Shown in pieces: positions 54,700 to 61,526 of a stretch of DNA of 64,000 nt (its first letter is position 1; each line of letters begins with the position of its first letter). Location of the stretch: assembly GCF_004010095.1 (NCBI RefSeq), contig NZ_RRYD01000006.1:1-64000 (forward strand). The letters are read 5' to 3'. Made by a program: the position numbers and the translations under genes. Below the pieces are notes generated by a model that worked only from the letters and a program-made list of their open reading frames with translations, was not told the origin of the DNA and did no database searches. The stretch is from Lacticaseibacillus hulanensis (GTDB lineage Bacteria > Bacillota > Bacilli > Lactobacillales > Lactobacillaceae).

Positions 54700-55863
54700 C
54701 ATAATGCGGTCGTTAACATTAATGGTGGAGCAGTCAAAAAGAGCGATATTCCTGCCGCAACCCAGCTATTTACCACAGATTGGGTGGTACGGTACATGGT
54801 CGACAATTCACTCGGACGTTTCTACTTGGAACACAACGGGGACTCGGCAATCGCCGAAAAACTGGATTACCTCTTACCTGGTGAATTAACTCCTGCTGAC
54901 AACCAGATTGAGCTTGACCAGATTAAAGTTCTCGACAACGCCATGGGTTCAGGGCACATTTTGGTGTACGCTTTTGACGTGCTGATGGAAATGTACCTCG
55001 AACAGGGGTATTCAAACCGTGATGCTGCAATCAGCATAATCAAGCATAACCTGTTCGGTCTGGAAATAGATCGACGTGCGTATCAACTTGCTTACTTTGC
55101 ATTAATGATGAAGTTACGGCAGTACCACCGCCGAGCATTGACGATGAATATTGTGCCAAATATTTACGTATTTGAAGACACGGACAACATAAGCAAGGAA
55201 GATATTGACGGACTAGCAGTGGCATCATCAATCAAGCAGGATTTAACGGAAATTGCTAACGACTTCGCTAATGCGCGGATGTTAGGGTCAATAATCAAGT
55301 TGAATCGAAATTTTGACGTACCTACGCTAAAAAATGAGCTGACCTCTGCATTAGCAGCATCCAGTTTAGACATTTTTGGCACAAATCAGAAAATTGTGAA
55401 GCTACTAGATGTAGTGGATATCGTTAATGTATTACAGACAAAGTTTGAAGTAGTAGTAACTAACCCGCCATACTTGAATCGGATGGACAAGCCATTAAAA
55501 GATTACGTGAAGAAAAACTACAACGCGTACTCTGGGGACATGTTCTCGGTGTTTATTTGGATTAATGTCAATATGACAGTGAAAAATGGATACTCAGCAT
55601 ACATGACGCCATTTGTTTGGATGTTTATTAAGACTTACGAGGCCCTCAGAATTGCCATACTTGATCAATTCTCTATTTCCAGTCTTGTACAAATGGAATA
55701 TTCGGCTTTTGAAGAAGCAACGGTTCCCATTAACACGTTTGTGCTTAAAAATTCTAGTACTGAACATGTGGGTACTTACATTAAGCTCTCCGATTTTAAG
55801 GGTGGTATGGAAATCCAACGGCAACGAGTTATTGATGCTATTAATAATCCAGAATTGAAATAC

Positions 55864-56190
55864 GTGTATCGAACTAACCAAACTAACTTTGAGAAGATTC
55901 CAGGGAGCCCGATTGTGTACTGGGCACCGAGGTCATTAATTCAAGATTTTGTCGGTGGCCTACCCATGGATAAAGTTGTCAAACCAAAAGTTGGCCTTCA
56001 GACAGGTGATAACAATCGCTTTTTACGTCAATGGTTTGAGGTTGGTTTCGATGGCATAAAATTCGATGCAACTTCAATTAATGATTCGGTCTTATCAAAC
56101 AAAAAATGGTTTCCATACAATAAGGGAGGATCTTTCCGTAAATGGTATGGAAACTACGATTACGTGGTTAATTGGGAACATGATGGACGT
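55864..56190 (+). repeat. Inverted repeat B, left copy (in pglX')
   Basis: 327 bp inverted copy of 59215–59541, the same length with no gaps. 107 consecutive bases (55933–56039) are identical, against clear divergence outside, which suggests recent exchange or gene conversion. It encodes 'IPGSPIVYWAP' through 'WEHDGR', the conserved entry to the probable target-recognition part. Confidence 0.9.
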
Positions 56191-56620
56191 GAAATCAGAA
56201 ATTTTAGAGATGATAAAGGCAAACTAAGATCACGGCCGCAAAACACAGATTATTACTTTCGTGAAGCGATAACTTGGTCTGATGTGAATAGCGGACATTT
56301 TTCTCTACGTTATCGTGAACCTGGCTCAATCCATGACGTTAAAGGAATGTCCGCTTTTTCGATAACAAATGAAAATGACAGTTCATTATTCTGGATATTG
56401 GGACTAATGAATTCCCCGATTGGTGATTATGTTTTTAATATGCTTAATCCAACAATAAGTCTTCAAGTAGGAAATTTTCAAACATTTCCAGTATTAAATG
56501 CAAGCAAAAAAATAAGAAATATTTCGGAGAAAAAATCTATTGAAAATATAAAGCTCACTAGAGCCGATTGGAACGTGTCTGAACTGTCATGGGATTTTAC
56601 CACTCTTTCTTTTTTAACAG

Positions 56621-56636
56621 ATATTGCTGACCATAA
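56621..56636 (+). repeat. Inverted repeat C, left copy (end of pglX')
   Basis: ATATTGCTGACCATAA is exactly inverted at 58781–58796. It encodes 'IADH' in frame in both copies. In pglX' the homology to pglX ends here, 16 bp before the stop. Confidence 0.85.
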
Positions 56637-56674
56637 GCAACCTCCCCCCTAAATCGACCTATCTTAAAATACAT

Positions 56675-56696
56675 TTGTGCCAAGAAGGTGCCAAAT
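56675..56696 (+). repeat. Integrase-flanking motif, left
   Basis: TTGTGCC-AAGAAG-GTGCCAAAT, 22 nt, lies 30 nt before the recombinase start. An inverted version, 23 nt (57802–57824), lies at the gene's end. Both have the form TTGTGCC-N2-GAA-N2/3-GTGCCAAAT, so they are candidate recombinase-binding sites. Confidence 0.65.
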
Positions 56697-56725
56697 GTAG
56701 CAAGTAGATAATCAAGGAGGAAAAA

Positions 56726-57802
56726 ATGGTTAGTTATAGAAAGCGTGGGGAGTCGTGGCAGTATGAGATTTCCTACAAAGATTTAGACGGCAAGTACAAA
56801 AAAATAAGGAAGTCAGGCTTCCAACTAAAAGCTGAGGCGGAACTGGCCGCAAGCCAAGTCAGGTCTAACTATATTGATGTACGCAGCTTTCGTGATGGGA
56901 ATATAGCTTTATCCACATACTTTAAAAAATGGATTCAGCTATACAAAGAAAATTCTGTATCAGAGGTCACTCTAGTAAAATACAATAACACCTTAAGCCA
57001 TATCAAACGCCTTTTCGGAACAATCACGCTGCGTGAACTCAATCGGACTCTATATCAAGAAAAAATCAATGAATTTGCTAGTCAACATGCGCCCCGAACC
57101 GTCGCAACTTTTCATAAACAAATACGTGCTGCAATCTTGGATGCGATTGATGAAAAAATTATTCTAACCGATCCAACACGCAGAACGGTTATTACTGGTA
57201 GAAGTATAATTCACCCACAAAAAGCCCTTAATTACGCGGATTGGCAAAAATTAGTAAACAATCTCGATACCGCAGACAAGGAGAAAATGATTATCTACTT
57301 GGCTGCTGTAACGGGTATGCGTTACGCTGAAATTGTTGGTCTGACATTAGATTCTATTGACTTTGCCAACGCCACAGTCACCGTCAACCGTACCTGGGAT
57401 TACAAATACCATACCGGATTTAAACCTACCAAAAACAAAGCATCAGTCAGAACAATCCCAGTTGATTCAAGAACACTTATTAAACTAAAGCAATATACAG
57501 CTACAATGAGCACGACTGCCAAACCAATATTTGCAACGACCACCCCAGCTCCTGTCAGTGCTGAAATTAACAAAACCCTTACCTCAATTTTGAAATCGCT
57601 CGGCATTCCAAGAATCACATTTCACGGGTTAAGACATACTCACGCATCAGTACTCTTATATCAAGGTGTCAGCGTTCTATCGGTATCAAAACGCTTGGGG
57701 CACGCAAACATCACCACGACACAAGCGACATATCTGCACGTAATTAAAGAATTAGAAGAACAAGATAACGATAAAATTATTTCAATTTTAGATAATTTAT
57801 AA
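56726..57802 (+). CDS. Tyrosine recombinase (phage-integrase type) of the pglX inversion cassette
   Basis: 358 aa with the full integrase layout: N-terminal AP2-like arm-binding domain ('WQYEISYKDLDGKYKKIRKSGF'), SAM-like core-binding domain (about 60–150), and catalytic domain. Active-site residues are visible: Arg in 'TGMRYAEIVGL', Lys in 'KTKNKASVRTIP'-type beta hairpin, H-x-x-R in 'FHGLRHTHASVL', His in 'LGHANITTTQ', and Tyr in 'TYLHVIKEL'. An AGGAGG ribosome site precedes the ATG. It lies between the two inverted pglX copies, flanked by inverted 22/23-bp motifs, which marks it as the likely invertase. Homologues in the same position occur in BREX loci of L. casei and L. rhamnosus. Confidence 0.93.
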   Translation: MVSYRKRGESWQYEISYKDLDGKYKKIRKSGFQLKAEAELAASQVRSNYIDVRSFRDGNIALSTYFKKWIQLYKENSVSEVTLVKYNNTLSHIKRLFGTITLRELNRTLYQEKINEFASQHAPRTVATFHKQIRAAILDAIDEKIILTDPTRRTVITGRSIIHPQKALNYADWQKLVNNLDTADKEKMIIYLAAVTGMRYAEIVGLTLDSIDFANATVTVNRTWDYKYHTGFKPTKNKASVRTIPVDSRTLIKLKQYTATMSTTAKPIFATTTPAPVSAEINKTLTSILKSLGIPRITFHGLRHTHASVLLYQGVSVLSVSKRLGHANITTTQATYLHVIKELEEQDNDKIISILDNL

Positions 57803-57824
57803 TTTGGCACATTTCAAGGCACAA
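57802..57824 (-). repeat. Integrase-flanking motif, right
   Basis: The inverted counterpart of 56675–56696; it overlaps the last base of the recombinase stop codon. Confidence 0.65.
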
Positions 57825-57825
57825 C

Positions 57826-57858
57826 AAAGGCCCGTCGACATTTTTTCGACGGGCCTTT
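57826..57858. terminator. Terminator between recombinase and pglX
   Basis: A perfect 13-bp stem, AAAGGCCCGTCGA with TCGACGGGCCTTT, lies between the convergent recombinase and pglX stop codons and can serve both strands. Confidence 0.85.
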
Positions 57859-57867
57859 GCATTGAAT

Positions 57868-60800
57868 CTATTTGAGTGGCGCCAGTAATTTTTCGCCACA
57901 CTGTACTTTTTCATGGTTTAAAAGAACACCATCATCTAAGTCCAAAACCACATGTTGATTAGCAACATGTTGCAATACTTGGTCGTACTTAACTAGTTCA
58001 TCTAATTGGGAAAGAACCTTATCAAGCTCCTTTGAAGCCACAATCTTATCCCGACCATCTAAACCCTGATCGAGCATTTTTCTAAGCTGAGTGATGCGGT
58101 TTTCGTACGCCGCTTGTAGTGGGTGCAAGTACCTTGTCCGAATTGTCGCCATCGTATTTTCATCATAACGATGCAGATACATTAACGCCTTAAACCCGTT
58201 CTTCTTACCAGACTGAAGCTGCCAGTATATCGGGCGCTTTTGGTATGTTGATAGATGGTCTTTCTTATAAAAATCATCTAAGAAGTACTTGCGTATTTGA
58301 GCCTCTGCATTGTCCCCCTTCTTGCCAAGAGCACCAGCAATGAACTCAAGATTTTCTTGCAAATGTGGTTCGCCAAACGTTACCGTCAAAAACTCCTTTA
58401 ACCGATTGATTATGTCACGATTATCACCGAAGTAGTCTTCATCAGTAATCATTACCACATCATCGGTATTTGGAATGTAAGAAGTATACTTGCTGGCATC
58501 CCAATCGCCACCAGCAAACGCCAGTCCTGGTACATCTAGTGAGTAGCGGCCAAACGTGACACCAATAAAATAGGACAATAATGCCTTCATATCACGTTCA
58601 TAGCATGCACGACGTACTGAAACATCCTTGTCCGCCACTTCCGGTGTCAATTCATCTTGTAAACCATATAAATCAATGAAAATACGGTTTAATTCTTCCT
58701 CGTTCGCCTTCAACTGATTGAAACGGTCATCAGCTTCTTTCTTCCAGTCGTTAAATGCCTCCTCAACAGTCCAATTTCGATTATGGTCAGCAATATGGTT
58801 AAATAAATTTAGTTTCTCAAAATTCCAACTGGTTTCAAAACCATCCCAATCTTTTTTCTCCAAATTTATCAAATGATTTATCAATCTGTCTTGAGCTGAA
58901 GAATCAGTAACATCTCTTAATACAGGAAAATTCGTAAAATCACCAACCTGTAAATTGATAGTTGGGTTTAGCATTTTAAATACATAGTTTCCAATCGGTG
59001 TATTCATTAGCCCTAGTATTCTTAACAAGTGGTCATGGCTTTCTGAAAAGGCAGACATACCAGAAACATCATGTATACTTCCTGGCTCCCGATACCTCAT
59101 ACTGAATCCACCACTTGTAATTAAAGACCAGGTTATCGCTTCACGAAAGTAATAATCTGGATTTCTGATAACGGATCGTGTCCGGCCGTCCGGCCAAGTA
59201 AAGTTTCTTATCTTACGTCCATCATGTTCCCAATTAACCACGTAATCGTAGTTTCCATACCATTTATGGAAAGATCCTCCTTTATTGTATGGAAACCATT
59301 TTTTGTTTGATAAGACCGAATCATTAATCGAAGTTGCATCAAATTTTATGTCATCAAAACTAACTTCAAACCATTGACGTAAAAAGCGATTGTTATCACC
59401 TGTCTGAAGGCCAACTTTTGGTTTGACAACTTTATCCATGGGTAGGCCACCGACAAAATCTTGAATTAATGATATCGGAGCCCAGTACACAATTGGGCTT
59501 CCTGGAATCTTCTCAAAGTTCGTTTGGTTAGTTCGATACACATAATTAATTTGCGGGTTTGAGACCGCATCTAAATATGCATTTTCTTTCTTTTGCTGTG
59601 AATCAAAGTCTACCAGTCGTTCATAAGTACCCAAATAATCATCAGTAAGTGTCTTCTTAAACACAAACGCTACTGACTGAACAACTTCGCCGCCAATTTC
59701 TTCAAATGCCCTCGTTCCCAAATGTGCCAAATTTATTAAGGTGTCTCTACGTAGAAGTACACGTAAATTCTCAAAACTAGATAGAAACATCCACTGATGC
59801 TGAGTAATCATTGCGTAATACCCTGCGCCTTCAGTAAACTCATGCAACCGTTCCATAAAGACGGCAAACAAATCAGACTTACTATTTGGATAGTTCTTCT
59901 TCACAAACTTCTGGAGTACACTTGGCATTTTACCCGATCCCATATAAGGGGGATTTGTCACGGCAATCGTATAGCGTGCCGACAGTATCTGAGCAACCGT
60001 AATTGCTTGCTGCAGTTCGCCTCGTAACTCGGTCAAATGAGTTGCTTCTAACGATAGTTGACCGTTAGCCGCATCATCACTGGAAATTTTCATTAACGTC
60101 TGTAAATCAAAACTCTTTGGAAAACTAATGACCGAACCAAGTTCATCACCAGACTCAAACATCGTTATCAACTTAATTAAATTATCTTTGTTTCCTACAC
60201 TATTGCTACTTTTGATTACTAAATCAAGGTCATCTTGACTCCAATTCAGCTGTGGAACATCAAAAACATGCACCGAAATATTTAGTGTCAAAGATCGTCG
60301 ATTATACTGGCGCAGCTTCATCATCAATGCAAAGTAGGTGAGCTGGTAAGCACGAGTGTCTATGTCCAAACCATAAAGATTATTCTCAACAATGCTTAAC
60401 GCAGCTTCGCGTCGGCTATACCCCTCAGATTCGTAAAGTTGCAAGAAGACATCAAACGCGTATACCAAAATGTGTCCAGATCCCATTGATGGATCAATAA
60501 AAGTTATTTCGTCCAAAGTAAGCCCATTGAGGGGCTGATCATTTTCGCGTAAGTGTAAGCTAACCTGTTCTGGTTGAGTTGCATCTGGCATAAAGTATGC
60601 CCACCCAAATTCACTAGCAATTGTTGCTGGTTCACGCTCGTCACCATTTGAAATTAGCCGATTAATCCAAAGTCGTCCAAGCGAATTTTCAACCAAATAT
60701 TTCACAATCCAATCCGGAGTGAAAAGCTGAGTAACTGCTGGAATCTCTGCACGCGTGTATTTAGATTTTTTGAATGCGGCGTCTTTGGGTTCTTCATTGT

Positions 60801-61506
60801 AATACTGATACAGCCACCCAATAATTTCGACCTGTCCTTCACGCTGCACGTCAAAATCAGCTTCCGGCACATCCGTCACCAGCGCCTTAATCACGCCGTT
60901 GTTATAGCTGGGGGTGAACAAAAGCTTCATGTAGTCGTCAGTATTCTCAAACAACTTCGGCAGATTCTGGTTAAGGGCATCGACCTGCTTTAGGAACAAC
61001 ATACGGTACAAGCTGTCCATTTTGGCAGGTTCTTGCGTTGCCCAAGCGTCATCATACAACTGCTTTTCCGCCGCACTAAAACCACCTAAGTCATCAGGAA
61101 TCGCCATGGCTTCGGTCATAATGTCGGGTTCATTCCGCCCATCCGCAGATGACAATACACGTACATGGCTGGGAAGATAATCGTTAACTTCCATGAAACG
61201 AATTGCAACGATTCGGTTAAACCAGGTATACGCCACTTCCTCAACTAAATCGTTGTATGCCACTGACCATTTGTCACTCTTAGCGGCTTTATTTAACCGG
61301 TCCACAATCGCCCGACGCCAGGAGATTTCATCCCCAGTAAGTGGCCGATCCTGCCTAGCGTAAAATTCTGCCTCCCGTGTAGAACGGTCCTCTTTGTCAC
61401 TAGCACCCTTATCGTCAATTCCGAGTTGTGCCAGGCGTAACTTAATTTCCTCAATCAAGTGTTTGCGCGCGTTTACGGCAAACTTTTCAATTACATGTTT
61501 GTCCAT
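57868..61506 (-). CDS. pglX: BREX adenine-specific methyltransferase PglX (expressed copy)
   Basis: 1212 aa, full length for PglX. It methylates adenine at a specific non-palindromic site, marking host DNA so that BREX spares it. N-terminal helical domain 1–195; motif I 'FIDPSMGSGHILVYAFDV' near 337; motif IV 'VTNPPYMGSGKM' near 519; probable target-recognition region from about 655 ('IPGSPIVYWAPISL') to 900; C-terminal domain with 'RPIYWQLQSGKKNGFKALMYLHRY'. Repeats A (residue 196), B (655–763) and C (903) divide it into exchangeable parts. The ATG is preceded by AAAGGA, 20 nt after brxC, so it is driven by the brxC-side promoter. Confidence 0.96.
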   Translation of the reverse strand: MDKHVIEKFAVNARKHLIEEIKLRLAQLGIDDKGASDKEDRSTREAEFYARQDRPLTGDEISWRRAIVDRLNKAAKSDKWSVAYNDLVEEVAYTWFNRIVAIRFMEVNDYLPSHVRVLSSADGRNEPDIMTEAMAIPDDLGGFSAAEKQLYDDAWATQEPAKMDSLYRMLFLKQVDALNQNLPKLFENTDDYMKLLFTPSYNNGVIKALVTDVPEADFDVQREGQVEIIGWLYQYYNEEPKDAAFKKSKYTRAEIPAVTQLFTPDWIVKYLVENSLGRLWINRLISNGDEREPATIASEFGWAYFMPDATQPEQVSLHLRENDQPLNGLTLDEITFIDPSMGSGHILVYAFDVFLQLYESEGYSRREAALSIVENNLYGLDIDTRAYQLTYFALMMKLRQYNRRSLTLNISVHVFDVPQLNWSQDDLDLVIKSSNSVGNKDNLIKLITMFESGDELGSVISFPKSFDLQTLMKISSDDAANGQLSLEATHLTELRGELQQAITVAQILSARYTIAVTNPPYMGSGKMPSVLQKFVKKNYPNSKSDLFAVFMERLHEFTEGAGYYAMITQHQWMFLSSFENLRVLLRRDTLINLAHLGTRAFEEIGGEVVQSVAFVFKKTLTDDYLGTYERLVDFDSQQKKENAYLDAVSNPQINYVYRTNQTNFEKIPGSPIVYWAPISLIQDFVGGLPMDKVVKPKVGLQTGDNNRFLRQWFEVSFDDIKFDATSINDSVLSNKKWFPYNKGGSFHKWYGNYDYVVNWEHDGRKIRNFTWPDGRTRSVIRNPDYYFREAITWSLITSGGFSMRYREPGSIHDVSGMSAFSESHDHLLRILGLMNTPIGNYVFKMLNPTINLQVGDFTNFPVLRDVTDSSAQDRLINHLINLEKKDWDGFETSWNFEKLNLFNHIADHNRNWTVEEAFNDWKKEADDRFNQLKANEEELNRIFIDLYGLQDELTPEVADKDVSVRRACYERDMKALLSYFIGVTFGRYSLDVPGLAFAGGDWDASKYTSYIPNTDDVVMITDEDYFGDNRDIINRLKEFLTVTFGEPHLQENLEFIAGALGKKGDNAEAQIRKYFLDDFYKKDHLSTYQKRPIYWQLQSGKKNGFKALMYLHRYDENTMATIRTRYLHPLQAAYENRITQLRKMLDQGLDGRDKIVASKELDKVLSQLDELVKYDQVLQHVANQHVVLDLDDGVLLNHEKVQCGEKLLAPLK
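58781..58796 (-). repeat. Inverted repeat C, right copy (in pglX)
   Basis: Exact reverse complement of 56621–56636; codons for 'IADH' at residue about 903. Crossover here would swap the C-terminal 300 codons between pglX and pglX', keeping frame. Confidence 0.85.
59215..59541 (-). repeat. Inverted repeat B, right copy (in pglX)
   Basis: 327-bp partner of 55864–56190, in frame in both. Confidence 0.9.
60787..60919 (-). repeat. Inverted repeat A, right copy (in pglX)
   Basis: 133-bp partner of 54567–54699; begins at PglX residue 196. Everything between the two A copies (about 6.35 kb) is the maximal invertible segment. Confidence 0.9.
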
Positions 61507-61526
61507 TCATGAATCCTTTCAATGAA

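Larger units (their letters stand above)
54568..56652 (+). pseudogene. Silent inverted pglX copy (pglX'), lacking 5' and 3' ends
   Basis: The frame is open from 54568 (Phe-Thr-Pro-Ser-Tyr…) to TAA at 56650, 694 codons, with no start codon before a GTG at 54592 and no ribosome site. It lacks the N-terminal about 195 residues of PglX, and ends 'IADHKQPPP' where PglX runs on for about 300 residues. Methyltransferase motif I 'DNAMGSGHIL' and motif IV 'VTNPPYLNRM' are intact. Between the shared repeats it differs clearly from pglX, so it is a storage cassette for an alternative methyltransferase rather than a decayed duplicate. Expression requires inversion that joins it to the pglX 5' end. Confidence 0.88.
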
